Positions 11,151 to 23,104 of a stretch of 64,000 bases of DNA are shown here, piece after piece. Positions within the stretch are counted from its first letter, which is position 1, and each line of letters opens with the position of its first letter. The DNA comes from Homalodisca vitripennis (Eukaryota > Arthropoda > Insecta > Hemiptera > Cicadellidae). A program made the translations under genes and the position numbers. The stretch covers positions 62,590,001 to 62,654,000 of the forward strand of contig NC_060213.1 in assembly GCF_021130785.1 (NCBI RefSeq). Reading direction: 5' to 3'. The notes under the pieces were generated by a model. The model did no database searches and had not been told where the DNA came from. It was given only the letters and a program-made list of their open reading frames with translations.

Positions 11151-13755
11151 GTATAGTTTCAACTAAATTCGTAAAGAAATGCAGGGTACTTTGATACTCC
11201 GCCGTATCTTTTTATTAAACCATCGTATTATACTGACCTTCCCAAAATACTTTGTCACATGTGGTGTACATGTTCAGCCATTTAATTAATTAAATATTAA
11301 TACATTTACTGAATTTAGCTCGTAATCATACATAAGCGCACTGAGCCCCAGAGAGTCGTGCAAGGAGACATTAGGGAGCTTGGCTTACTAACTTTACCCT
11401 GCTTGTATATTCTCCAGGTCGCCCTGTTCTTTCTACACAAATTTGGTTGCTACAGAGCAGGTATGTCCATCAGTACAGAAGAACAGGCAGGGACAACTTT
11501 CGAATAGATCAACACAGAAAGACAGATTGAACGCCTGACTCTTAGGACTTAATAGTAATTCAGAGGTCACCTAAAACAATAAAACGTTACCGATGTCAAA
11601 AGCGTTAACTCTGTTGAGTTCATGACGAGCTTCTGGGTTGACAGTTCTTGAAGAAAAAAACTAAGCAACATAAACACACACCCCCTCCCCTCAGATTTTG
11701 ATGTAATAGAAGAATTATACGATTTATGTTGAAAAAACATAATTTAAATTATGTATTTCCTTAATTTACTCTATTGGTGCATGTAATGCGATTGTTAATT
11801 GTCTCCAATAGCGTATTAAAGATTATTATTATTACGGTAGAACAGCTGATCGAAAAGGAGCGAGTGACTTTCTTGAATGGAAACCGAACGGTAATGAAAG
11901 AAGCACAGTTGGCGGTGCCTCCGCCCACGGGATGTCTGGCGGAATGTTGATAGGTCCACTCAAGCACAACAGGCAGGATCAAACAAACGAGGCTGATTGT
12001 TTGGTGAGGTCTGTGTAATTGGTGGCATTAGACTGTGTGGGAGAGGGAAGTGGTCAATCAGTGTGCAGTAGCTACCGCCGTGCTGCGTCTTAGAGGGGCC
12101 CAACCGCACCGCAGCCTAACTTTGTTGCTTTGGAATTTGCTTAATTCCAGTCCACTGTTTCAATTCCCGCTTTGTGTTGTGTGCAGAGGAACGACTGTGT
12201 ACACGGAATGAAAATCGTCTTTATTGATGACGGCAATTGTTCTCATAGAACAAATCCTTTTCAGAACTTTACTCATAATTGTGTAAACTGTTCTACTTGA
12301 GCTACTAATTACGTATACGATATTAACAATTCGTTAATAATATTAACAAACGAATATTACGTATTTTAAACTGAAATCGAATAGGAATCAATGGACAATA
12401 CTTGATATTCTGTAATCTTTCAGTCTATATTTTCATTCACTATGCACTCTTCAAACATAATTTGACCTAAGTATACCTTAAGAAACCCAAAATCGCCCCT
12501 CTTCTCCAAGATTAAGAACATTAAGATGTCACCTCTAAAGCGATCGCGTACGCGTATTGTTCTGGAAATTTCGGTAACTGTTTGGTATCTGTTTTATTTT
12601 TCAGGTGTAAAATCCTAAAAAGATAAGAACAGAAGAAACGTTAACAAATAAGGTTGTTCAATTTACCGCACGCTTAACATTGTGTTAAGAGTTGACACCT
12701 GAAAAAAGGTCAAAAATTCAATTCAAACGTTCGACGTTGAAAATAAGTAATTCTGTTATGCTTTAATCATCTATCACAGATAATGAACTTCAATTATCAA
12801 TAAGAATTAACCGTTATCGACGCATTAGCAATCCTTGTGGAAATCAACAGAAGGAAATATCTTCATAAGGTTAAAGAAACATATTTTCTCAGGTCGATTG
12901 ATATACCTTTTGAAGAGTCGAGAGGTTATACTCGGTTGACGTTGAGTTTACGAGCCGTTGGAATGACATTCTAAATTAATTGGATCAATCATCTACTTCT
13001 TGTGGGTAATGATATAAGAATGACAGGCAGAGAGAGTGAATGAGAGAAATTAATTGTGAATGGATGTATGAGTGGGCAACAATTTGTATATGACGTTTTT
13101 ATACAAATGCTTTAAAATTGTTGACACATTAAAAGAGTTATTATTATCGGTATAATTTGAATTTACACCCTTTGTTATACAATGTACAAAATACTTGCTG
13201 AGGGTTGATGTCGATGTTAGGTGTTGAGACACGGAGGATACAAATAAAAGGCAGAATGAGTAGCAGTAATAAGGACAAGGTGGGTTCTTTATGAAAGTCC
13301 ATGACTGTAATGCCGATCTCGGCAGTTAAAACCGCAGCAACCACTGAACCTTGTGACCTTCTGCCAGCGGGTATACTTAGGTTATAGGGAAATGTCAGTC
13401 ACAATTTTGCGTTTTTTATCTCGAATACTCTGAGAACTTGTTTGCTTGTTGCATGCCGCACTCGAAAACCTAAAGAATGCTGCTGATCTGTATGATGCAA
13501 AACATAAGTTTAAATTATTTTTACCCACTCGGCCACTCTTTCTTCTTACAATACCCTGCATCGTTTACGCGAAGTGCTCAAATTATTTGAGTTTTACAAG
13601 TTTTTGATAATTAATTGGTTTTAGTGTTTGGGCTTCAACCTCGGTTCAAATTGTGTGTATTACATTTTTGTACGTATACTGCTCTTAAAATGATCGTAGG
13701 GTAAAAAATCAAATGGAGTGAACTTTAGATGTACAGTACAATTCGATATATGGAG
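11151..13755. other. AT-rich non-coding sequence
   Basis: No exon, RNA or motif cluster supported. Minus-strand frames at 13050-13344 overlap each other out of phase and have no family signature. Confidence 0.4.
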
Positions 13756-13926
13756 TGCCGATAGTAGAGCGGTCCAAGACATCGGATTTTGAATCTTTGC
13801 CAGAGATGGCGCAGGTTCAAATCCATGACGGGCAGAATGAGGCTTAAATGGATATCGGCCTTTCCTTAAAAAGAAAAAAACGTTCCAGTAGGTAAATCCG
13901 AAGCAAACAGTTTTTTTTTTTTTTTT
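13756..13926 (+). repeat. tRNA-derived (SINE-like) element, copy 2, with T-run
   Basis: GCCGATAGTAGAGCGGTCC holds an A box matching TRGYNNARNGG, and GGTTCAAATCC at about 13813-13823 is a consensus B box. The spacing and the long middle part fit a class II (Leu/Ser-like) tRNA head. The stems do not close into a good cloverleaf. A tail of about 75 bases leads to a T-run at 13911-13926. It is the same family as the minus-strand copy at 7680-7766. It is a pseudo-tRNA/SINE head, not a tRNA gene. Confidence 0.6.
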
Positions 13927-14044
13927 AATTAAAAAGGTCCTTTTTACTTGACTAATACGCCTAATGCGGTAATACAGTTTCGCTCGCTGTGTAATTATAT
14001 GTTAACATAGGCATTTACAGACTTGTCGAAGAAATCCCAAGGTG

Positions 14045-14265
14045 CACCATTAGCTACGACAAGCTGGAGTCGTAAAGCGAGCCGTCAAGCAGAACAGGTT
14101 TACTCTACCCCCTTCTCCCCCCCCCCGTCAATAACGCTCTCACCCGATTACGGGTTTTAATGCCGCCCGTTTAGTGCCTCCACTAAAATCTGATCACCTT
14201 TACGAGCCTTCTGTTTTACCTCTGCGTCTCGTGTTTTATTGGCTTTTCATGTTCGCCGAGGATTA
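14045..14265 (-). repeat. Dispersed repeat family 'R1', copy 3
   Basis: On the minus strand it reads GGCGAACATGAAAAGCC, AATAAAACACGAG, ACGCAGAGGTAAAACAG, AAGGCTCGTAAAGGTGATC, GATTTTAGTGGAGGCAC, GGCATTAAAACCCGTAATCG, then a C/G homopolymer, AAACCTGTTCTGCTTG and CCAGCTTGTCGTAGCTAATG. This is the best-preserved copy and matches copy 1 across the homopolymer. Confidence 0.65.
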
Positions 14266-15655
14266 GAATGCCATCGGTGTATTGTCTCCGTGAAATTGTT
14301 CGCCGCGGGGATTTTCGCAAGAATCGGTTCTCATTATGGACGGTGAATTGCTAGAAAATTGGATTTTGAATGTATTGGGAAATTTGGAAAAACAAAGGTG
14401 CCTCCGATTGCGAGGATGGGTGGGATGGTGATACTCCTAATAGTGATTCCATGGATCAATGTTTGAATTCCAAATCATCATAGAACTTCAATTTCCAACT
14501 TCACAACAAAAACGTAGTTCCGAGATTGTTGCATAAATTTCCGCCGACACTCGACATATGTATGTTCGCGCCAACTTAACAAACACTACCAGTCCGCGAG
14601 CGAGGTGGGAGAGAGCGTTGGGAAATATCCAACCGCTAATGACTTACCTCTGGATTTTTTTATTCGCATTACACGACCGACATAAAAAAGCGAGTTAAGT
14701 GCGTTCCCCCGATAAACGTAGAAATGATAGCCTAGAAGACGGCCTTGTAGTTTTAATTGGGTACGTTTGTTGATAATAACGTTATTAGTATGCGGTCGAG
14801 CCGGCCTGGCTTGTAACTGGCTTCCAAGCGGCACATAAACTTGCAGTCTCGGTCTCGGTTCTTGCTCTGCTACCTCAGCTCGCACACGCGCACAACCCGC
14901 ACACGCGCAAGTTACTTGTTCTGCTACCGTGGGCAGGTGCCAATTCGTCAACATGGTTTAGATTCTAAGCAGTTTGTGAGTTTTAAACAACTACGGTAAA
15001 TTTCTGATAATACGATTATGACGTATGATTTCTAAATAACGAGAATGATCAATTTTGTTTGCTTTCTAAAATTATTATACTGTATTAAAACAGCAGTTCC
15101 CGGTTCAACCAAGCGCCTGCAAATATTATAACCGCAACCCGGCCAACACCAACAGGACAACCTCACTACTGCGTTCATTTATCCGGTTATATAAACAAGC
15201 TTGTCCTTCGCAACTATAGTATCACACTCCTGTATCCTTTAAATACGTTTCATAATATTCCTCAAATGTTACACCTTTTTTGCTGGCGATTTTCTACAGG
15301 AAATCCGGATAAAACGGGCGGCCGGATAATCTAATCTGGCATCGGATAAGTGAGATTTTTCTTTTATACCAAAATATCCAAATTTGTTATATCTGGACGT
15401 GACCATTGTCCTAAAACAAATAAAATGTTAGGCTTAAATGCATCGTACATAACGTGTGATAGATGCCACACGGTTTGTGAAAAAATTGTTTGGAAAGGTT
15501 TACGGTGTCTCGGGTTAAATATGCGTAGTGAACTTCTTAACGGCAGTTTATTTCCCTTTCCTTCCGACAAGAAAAGAAGCATTTAATGAAAAATTATGCT
15601 CTTAACTCACAGTCGAAGAAAGAAGAAATAAATCTTAATAAACGTTTTGGTGGAG
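14266..15655. other. Non-coding, no gene seen
   Basis: The longest minus-strand frame nearby (14586-14954, 122 codons) is low-complexity in amino-acid terms, has no homology I recognise and has no splice or promoter support. Two frames at 15350-15586 on opposite strands are mirror images and also unsupported. Confidence 0.4.
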
Positions 15656-15659
15656 AACG

Positions 15660-16190
15660 AGTCTTCCCGAGGGGTAATTAGGAGCACATTACAACATTGG
15701 AGGGCTTATTTCACTTAAGCATCCGCTCTCGGGGTGGAGGGAGGGTCGTAATGTTGTCTTCCAGAAGTGCATTATGTTCCTCCCTCGCTCCCCCATAACC
15801 ATTTCCGCCTTCGCAGGAGCGGCCGCTCTGATTTAACGCCCTCCGTTCCCTCCACGGCGCTTAATTTATTTCTTTTTCCGCTTTCTTTCCCCCGCGACTG
15901 CCGGGGTGGATTAGATTTAACATCACATTAACCCTCAGCCCTCACGCTACGTATTCCCTCGCCCTATGATGTGCTGCGTCCCGCCCCGCCCCGTCGGGTC
16001 TCCCTGTCGGTTTATTCTATTATTTAGGGTCGCCGTGTTATCGCTAGGTAATAAAGTGAGGGCTGTGACGGCGCAGGGAAATTCGCGCGGAATAAAATAT
16101 CCCGTTTCATTTTCCGAGTGGCCCTGCGGCTTCGCCCGCGGAGGGCGAGTGTTACGGTGTTTGCGCTTCTGTGTTGCTCTGATGAGATGT
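15660..16190. promoter_or_regulatory. GC-rich island, candidate cis-regulatory block
   Basis: This block is markedly richer in C and G than its flanks. It carries homeodomain-type cores (GGTAATTAGG near 15674, GCTTAATTTATT near 15860). It has no supported exon: the frames crossing it, 15966-16193 and 16118-16336, lack domain signatures. The regulatory role is inference from composition only. Confidence 0.3.
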
Positions 16191-19100
16191 TAAGTCGCAG
16201 TTTTTCACCCGTACAACATAAAATGTGTTTTTACGGCTGGCTGGGTTGCCTCCCGCCAGAAATTGCTGAACATCTGCTGTACTACACTCTGTTTTTATAC
16301 ACTGTGCAATCTATAATTGCTCAGATGTGGTCATAGAGGCGTTATTTTAGTTTATCATATGAAGCACAATTTTTAAATTGGAAATCCTGTAATTTACAAT
16401 GTATTTTTATTTATTTATACATAAACGAACGTGCACAGTAGAGAACAGACATGTTGTGTGAGCTTATTTTGCGGACGGTAGTGAAGATGAGAGCATGTTG
16501 CCAACCCACCCGACCGAAACCCTAGCTCTGAGGTGGTGGCTAGCCCGGTGTGGTCTGCGGCTTGCGGCCGCCCTACCCCTGCCCACGTTTCGGTATTGTT
16601 TCACCGGCCTTTGTCCCGGCACGTGGTAACACTGCTCGCTGCCGACCGCCACCACTAAGCCGTCCTCGGCTAATATCGAGTGTAATCACCACCGAACACC
16701 GGGTCACCCACTGGACGCCGTGATTTGTGGCTTTGGAAATAGATCGCTGTCTGAGTCGGTGCCAGCTCTCTCTGACTCGGCCAGGGATCGGCTAACTGCC
16801 GTTTACGCGGCTGTAATAATATTGCCGCTAGCCACGAAGGCCGACTATGCGATGGTCCATATTTTTAGCTGCTCGGGTTTGAAGAACTCACTCTTAAGTT
16901 CCTGTTCGGTCATAAAGTCCACCCAAACCTTTACATCGTTGCGGTTAACATTCTCCATATCAGCTGTGTAGGAAAAAACAATTTGCAGTGTAATGTATAA
17001 AAAACTTCTTTTTTTTGAACCTATATAGAAATCTTCTTTAACACAGAAATTGGTTATCTTCCGTGGTTTATTTTTGGTGGGTAGCAAAAGATTGAAAATA
17101 CCAAATGATAAATTGTTTATCAACCAACTAGATTTAAGCAACTTCATAGTTGAATTTCACATGGTTGACGACGACTACTATTTACTGTCTGAAGTGGCAA
17201 AATAAAAAAAAATATGACCTGTCAAAAATATCATTTAGTAGATTCATCAACTAGACCACCACAAATGCTCAAAAGCGGTTGACGATAGATTCCTTTTTAG
17301 GGGAAATTACTTTATCGTCCTCACGAACTGGGTTGTTCTTGTGCAATGAAAATTTGGTCTCGTCCCCGGAATATATTATTAGCCTCTTTTTGGTTTCTAC
17401 CTACACGTCCATTTTACACGGAGTGACGTTATTTACACGGTGTCGCTGTTCTCGGTAACTGAACAAATATTTGTCTCAGAAAAACAAACACTTATCACAC
17501 CGATATCGATAGGCCATTACCAGTGTTTGTTCACACTGACACATTACTAAAGACCCGTTATTAAACAGTCATTTGATATTTATTCATAATTTACCCGCAC
17601 TTCTGTTTATCTCGGTTTTCTTGTTTGGTTTGACTTCCGAGAGCGCTCTCGAAGTTTTCCCTCCTGTGCGAGACAGAGTGAATGAGTTTATTCCAATAAT
17701 TACGTTGTGTTGGTTGTTTTCGTGATATCAGTATTGTACTATGATAGGTCTACCTGCAATGTGTCTCACGTTGGCGAATCGCGTAATATGTTCGACGCTC
17801 TAGACGAAACTGCAAGAAAATTAACTTCTCAATCAAGTTAAGTGGTAGCCTACTCGAAATAAATCAACGCAAACCTCCAGTTCCCAAAAAGAAATTAATG
17901 GATTGACTAATAAATAACTATATTTTTTTCAAATCACCAATTTTTTTTAAGTTTTAACTAATTTTTGTAATTAGTGAAATTTGTTCAACCAGGAAGAAAA
18001 AATTTCCAAAAACTCTTGTCTTCTTCATTTGTTTCGTAATATCTTGGCAACTGTCATCAAGTGTGGTAGTACTCGACAAAATTGATTAACTTAAGTAAGT
18101 GTTAAATGGGGTTTTAATGTAATCTCTCAAGTTACATCGGACAAATAATGATTTTAACTTTTGGATTGATAATTCACCCTTAAGGTGCTGCATTTGACTT
18201 TTAGTTGGGATAATTTTTGTCACAATCCAATTTGTAGAACTTTTTTAGTTACAGCCCTTTATACACCTGTTCTTGGAAACAGGAAAAATACAGTATACAT
18301 TCTTGATCATTCCAAGAGCACTTACAGGTCTATGAAGTAGATATTATGGACATCCTATACTCAGCGCCAAACAGAATCTCTTGAAGACAAATGAGTTTTG
18401 ACAGTAGTCTATGTTTATTAAAGATGGTCGGAGAAAATTACATGTGTTTATTTTTAAAAGTACTAATATTTCATTTAAAATTTTGTCATTTTCTTAAATT
18501 ATATTTCGTTACAAATTTTAATTTTCTTGAGGCTAATAACTCATGTACGTACTGCAAAAAATCTATGTTTTTTATCTTCGTCCGGTTTGATTCGATCCTG
18601 ACCACAACATTTCCGAAAGTTCCAACTTTAAATACCAGTAAGTCCTTGTAGAAAGGTCATAATTTACTGAATATTTTCAGATGTCTTATCTTTAGAGTGC
18701 TATGAGTTTTATATTATAAAATAAAATATTATAATATTATTATATTAAATTATAAAATATTGTCCCGACAAAATATATAGTACACCGTCTCAATATATTT
18801 TTAGTGTCCACAATATTTTTAGGTTTTTAAAAAAACTGCACATCTACGCCTAGATGTTTAAGGTGCACTGTTTTTGGTTGCCGAGGGGCGCAAACAGTCT
18901 TGGTTACGCCACTGTTTGTAAACAAGACATGAATAACCGATTGTCAACGACCCTCTCCGACCTTTTCGACCCACTGCTATTTATATCTGATCAATTAATT
19001 ATACATCTCCGTGACTTGGGCGACCTCGCAGGATTATCTCTTAACTCCTTCCTGCCCTCAATAAATCTCAACACTTTTTGATAACAATATTGTCTTCGAG

Positions 19101-19499
19101 TTTTTGTCGCTCGTCTTCAGCTAACCGCGGTTCTTACAAAACTTCGCTTAGCCTTTGCCCCGATTGTGCTTATATCAGAAGAAACATTGTAGCAAAATAT
19201 TTACAGTATCTGTTTACCAATGACTTTGTTACAAATTATTCGAATATCTTTCCAATAAATAGTGCGTAATACATTTATTTTATTCCATTTTTTTGTAATA
19301 TTTAATGATTTGTTGCATCCTTGAGAAAAAGGAATTGTAATATTGTTAGACTTTTGTTTTTATCAGTTTTTGGTTTAACACTATTTTATTTCCATCCGGT
19401 TAATATTGTTGCTGTGAAATCTTACGTTTAAGAAAAGTGTTAAATTGTTTTCTTGAGGCTTGTAGAAAAACAAGTAATAATTTCACGTCTTTATTACAG
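16191..19499. other. Intron or upstream sequence before the first recognised groucho exon
   Basis: Mostly AT-rich. A GC-rich patch lies at 16480-16830. At 18690-18760 there is a run of ATATT/AATATT palindromes. A 100-codon minus-strand frame at 16845-17147 is unrecognised. The last 20 bases are pyrimidine-rich and end in the acceptor TTATTACAG. Confidence 0.5.
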
Positions 19500-19597
19500 G
19501 GTCCTCCTCAACCAGGACAGCCTTTCAAGTTCACTGTTGGAGAGTCCTGTGACAGGATAAAGGAAGAGTTCAACTTCTTGCAAGCCCAGTACCATAA
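19500..19597 (+). CDS. gro: groucho coding exon: start of Q domain
   Basis: This 98-nt exon follows a TTATTACAG acceptor and ends at a strong AA|GTAAGT donor. It begins in phase 0 with GGT and encodes [32 protein letters not shown] plus two bases (AA) of a split codon. The [15 protein letters not shown] helix is the hallmark of the Groucho/TLE Q domain. With either downstream alternative the split codon becomes Asn (AAT or AAC), where most family members have Ser. The start exon carrying the initiator Met is not visible upstream. Confidence 0.95.
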
Positions 19598-20594
19598 GTA
19601 AGTTATAAAGTTTTGTAGAGAAAAAGGGCTGTGGAAACTAATCGTTTTCTGCACAGACCGCCTTTATTGACTAAATCTTTAATATGACTTCGATACATTC
19701 TTACAAACTTAATCCTAACCTTAAAAAGAACCAAAGATTTATTACATTACTGGAACAATTTTTTTTTAAATTTTGTTCCTTCCAGCTCAGATGAGTTTGT
19801 TTAAAATCCTGTCTTGAGTAATTATTATTATATCATATTTATGTGACATTCAGTACTCTTACAACAAAATAAAGTTTTAAGTTTTCAAACAAACATTTAA
19901 CTTTTAATATTTGGATGATTTTAAACATGTACATAATTTTTCCTAAGTCGAACTTGAAATTATAAAATTGTAATTTCTAAAGTAACTTGCATAAAATCGT
20001 AATTTCCATTAAAGGTTATTTAATGACCAATAAATAACACATTTTGTTTATATTTAGTTAGATAATGTTTATTTATTTACTACATGTAACAACCATACTT
20101 ATTTGAGTTTTATAATCCGATACGTTATGCAATCAATCACCATTAACAGAGTTACTTTTTAAAATTGAATAAGATATGGTAATATACTTATAAATACTAG
20201 ATACAATTTGTATATACTGTACGTTTTTTTAACTGTTGTTAAAATTAACGTTGTTTAATTACTGTTTTGTATGATATTTTTCAGATTTTAATTGCGGTAT
20301 GTGCAGCATTGGAGTGTATTATATTTGTTATTTGTTTTAGCATAACATCTGATGCCAGCAGGGTGTTCTAATATGCCTTTAACTTTCAGTCGATTTCCAA
20401 TGAAATAAGTAGGCTACTACTCTTGTTCCTTTCTACCCTCAATGTTTTCTGAACGATTCATTCATTCTTCAATCGCGCTTTCCACTTTACGAATTTGTTT
20501 AGATGAAAATTTAAAGTCAAAACAGTTAAATTTCCATCACTCGCGGAAGTGTCCACGAACATAACCTCAAATCAGGCTCCAGCGCGGCGGCAGG

Positions 20595-20815
20595 TTTCCA
20601 GATAATCTGATCAATTAGAGCACAGTTTCCACATGTTTGGCGGCGACTCACAGTTCGCAGCTGTGCGGCCGGCGGAGAGGTGTCGGCCAATTATCGTGAC
20701 AAATGGGCCGAGTAGTTGCTTGACTCGCCGCCAGGTTCTCTGCCCGCTGACAGCGTTTGTGTTTTCTCAGCCGCCTCCTCTCACCCCAAATATTGGGTAT
20801 TTTAGGTACCGTCTT
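20595..20815 (+). repeat. Left arm of a ~0.2-kb inverted repeat
   Basis: The arm runs from about TTTCCAGATAATCTGATC through AGCACAGTTTCCAC, GGCGGCGACTCACA, GCGGCCGGCGGAGAGGTGTC, GGCCAATTATCGTGACAAAT, GGGCCGAGTAGTTGCTTGAC, TCGCCGCCAGGTTCTCTGC, CTGACAGCGTT and TTTTCTCAGCCGCCTCCTCT to the AATATTNGGTATTTT block. Its reverse complement is at 21939-22146 with only scattered differences. No coding role. Confidence 0.9.
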
Positions 20816-21938
20816 GTTTGTGTGTATCCGTCACGGCCGATAAAGAGGTCGAATGTCGCTCGAATTAAAAGGGCCGTTGCGCAATCGCTGTCAAGCCCTC
20901 GGCTTCTGAGAATCGTCCGTTCGATTTAGTAGTGATGCGATCGCTGTTTGTCCAAGACTAACTTTTTTCTCACAGTTTGGGGTACAAGTTTGCGTCTTCC
21001 TCCTCGATAGGAATGGACGTACGGGTCATTAATGTTTCGCACCTTCCCCGATTGTTATTCCCGGCCGACACCGCGCCATCCTAGACGGCTACCGTGGACG
21101 TGTACTGAGCACGTGATAACCCACTTCCGGTGTCGCCGGAAGTGCCCTGCTCCGTCGGATCGTGTCGCCTGAATGACAAACCCGAGCCGTGTGCGGAGGC
21201 GGGGGGAGGGAGGGTCCTGTAATTAATTGGTTACAAGCGCCCATCCAACCGTTTTTTCCACTTGTTGGGTCGGAACTAACATCTATTACGGGAATGAAGG
21301 CGTCCACAACCCGTGTCAAAATAGTCGACGTTATCGTTGGACGCGGGCACCCGGGCGGAAATTTGTAAACGGCTTTCTACCGTCTGTAGGAGTTTATACG
21401 GCGCTTTATTCAGACAAGATTTGTTCAAATAACGTGGATGTTTATTCAGCAATCGTAAACTCGGGACGAAATTAATGTATTATTCGTAGAATCGATTTTC
21501 AACTTTGTAATATTATCCGAGTGTCGGTTATTCGTTGCGGTCGCAGACTGTGACGATTCCAATAGAGCTACTCCTCAGTTGGCACCAACCACTTCCAGTC
21601 TATCCGGTAATGTATCCGGATAGGAGCTATCATGTGACATTCCGGTGGCGGGTTTCCTTTTCCGTCAAGTGAAGAAGTCACTTACTCAGCAAGTAGAGCT
21701 CGTCGCCTGTAGATACCGGGCGGTGCATGCGGCGTGGCGGTCGGAGGGGCACATTTCAACCTACTTATTAAAGAAAGGAAACGCTGTAAACACTATCGAG
21801 TGCTGTAATCTTTGAGTAAACAACGGTACATCAATCTCGCCCGCGGTTGGAAGACGCCCAGGGACGGAGCGGGCTCCGCTCATTACCAAGGGCGATGACA
21901 GAGTGAGTTGGTGCCGCACAAATAGAGCGGTCGCTCTC

Positions 21939-22146
21939 TAAAAATACCGAATATTGAGAGGAGGCGGCTGAGAAAACACGAACGCTGTCAGCGAGCAGAG
22001 AACCTGGCGGCGAGTCAAGCAACTACTCGGCCCATTTGTCACGATAATTGGCCGACACCTCTCCGCCGGCCGCACAGCGGCGATTGTGAGTCGCCGCCAA
22101 AGACGTGGAAACTGTGCTGTAATTGATAAGATGATTTGGTGGAAAC
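21939..22146 (-). repeat. Right arm of the ~0.2-kb inverted repeat
   Basis: Reverse complement of 20595-20815. The central ~150 bases are nearly identical, including TCGCCGCCAGGTTCTCTGC, GGCCAATTATCGTGACAAAT and GGAGAGGTGTCGGCC. Differences include a small indel beside the GCACAGCGGCGA/GCAGCTGTGCGG junction and drift at both ends. The 1.1-kb spacer (20816-21938) is itself GC-rich and unique. No clear target-site duplication was found at the outer ends, so simple foldback-transposon insertion is not demonstrated. Confidence 0.9.
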
Positions 22147-22612
22147 GTTTAGCGGTTCCTGATTTGAGGTTAGGTTTGTCAACCCCGCTGCAAAATTACA
22201 CATTTATTTAAATTGGAGTGGGAACGAGTTCGGAAAGTTGTGAAGGCGATCGAAGAATATTTTACTCAAAGTATAAAACAGGTTTGGGAAGGGCGCTTTA
22301 GAGGCCACGACATGGAGGTTATGTTTACAACTTTGTTGTTAAAATTGCACCACCTGTAAATATGTTTTGAATTAGTTTCGCTTAGGAAAGGTTTTATTTT
22401 TATTTCCAAAATCAATAGAAAAGGCTGTATTGTTCATATATTGTACTGTTTCATATTTAATGTCGTACTCCCGAAAATTATATGGAAGATAAAAAATACT
22501 TTACTATTTGACTTAACCACTTTTTAGTTCTGCTAAGTTTATTAAAGATAAAGACGTGTCTGTTTGATACAGAAGACACATTTCATCACTTGAAAACTAA
22601 CTTTTGAGTTTT

Positions 22613-22642
22613 AAAATTGAGATCCAAAAGCATTACGTCATG
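22613..22642 (+). pseudogene. gro: Truncated groucho exon remnant A
   Basis: Encodes only KIEIQKHYVM and keeps a perfect ATG|GTAAGT donor. The 5' half of the exon and its acceptor are missing because the duplicated unit is cut at 22613. It cannot be spliced as the normal exon. One residue (K for R in QRHYVM) differs from the intact copy. Confidence 0.9.
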
Positions 22643-22806
22643 GTAAGTTGTGGATAGTGTCTGTGTGCTGGAGCTTGCTTGAGACTTATTGGACCATCAT
22701 ATGACGTAGCGTTGTCATAGCAGGTGCCGCAGACTCGTCGAGGCAGTACGGAGGCCCAACGCCGTAATGTGATATGTGGGCTGAATAACACGTGTACCTG
22801 TTTCAG

Positions 22807-22859
22807 ATTAAAGTTGGAATGCAAGCAGTTGTCCGTTGGGAAATTTGCTTTACGTGATG
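22807..22859 (+). pseudogene. gro: Frameshifted groucho exon remnant B
   Basis: Preceded by an intact CCTGTTTCAG acceptor and followed by GATG|GTAATT, a weaker but possible donor. It begins like the intact exon (LKLEC) but is 53 nt instead of 64 through an 11-nt deletion that removes most of the EIQRH block, so including it shifts the frame. If spliced to exon C or D the next codon pair is GTT TAA or GCC TAA, an immediate stop. It is a decayed exon, or conceivably a poison exon. Confidence 0.88.
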
Positions 22860-23040
22860 GTAATTTGTGGAGATTGTTCTCTTAGTGTTGTAGCTTGCTT
22901 GAGATCAGGAGACCATCGCAATTCATCTCATCACATAACGTAGCGTTGTCATAGCAGGTGCCGCAAACTCGCCGAGGCTGTACGAAGGCCCAACGCCGTA
23001 ATGTGATGTGTGGGCTGAATAACACGTGTACCTGTTTCAG

Positions 23041-23104
23041 TTTAAAGTTGGAATGCGAGAAGCTGGCCAGTGAGAAAATTGAGATCCAAAGGCATTACGT
23101 CATG
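23041..23104 (+). CDS. gro: groucho alternative exon, version 1 (mutually exclusive)
   Basis: This 64-nt exon lies between CCTGTTTCAG and ATG|GTAAGT. It completes the split codon and encodes LKLECEKLASEK then IEIQRHYVM. It is the canonical Groucho/TLE helix of the tetramerisation domain: vertebrate and fly proteins have LKLECxKLxxEKxEMQRHYVM in this place. The Ile-x-Ile in place of (S/T)-E-M is the only unusual part. It enters with one base of a split codon and leaves in phase 0, identical to the exon at 24168-24231, with which it should alternate. It is the rightmost, only intact member of a three-unit tandem array. Confidence 0.93.

Larger units (their letters stand above)
19598..22612 (+). 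other. gro: groucho intron upstream of the duplicated exon cluster
   Basis: AT-rich from 19598 to about 20550, then a GC-rich block (20590-22150) bounded by a large inverted repeat, then AT-rich again. No exon is seen between 19597 and the exon-fragment array that starts at 22613. Confidence 0.6.

Noticed and set aside
14586..14954. 122-codon minus-strand open frame
   Set aside because: No family motif, no exon or promoter signals, and composition follows the underlying GC-rich DNA. Frames of this length occur by chance in 64 kb.
16845..17147. 100-codon minus-strand frame
   Set aside because: Mildly protein-like in composition but without any motif, splice context or neighbouring coding sequence.
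20633..20929. 98-codon frame crossing the left inverted-repeat arm
   Set aside because: The corresponding right arm does not preserve the frame, and the peptide has no similarity I recognise.
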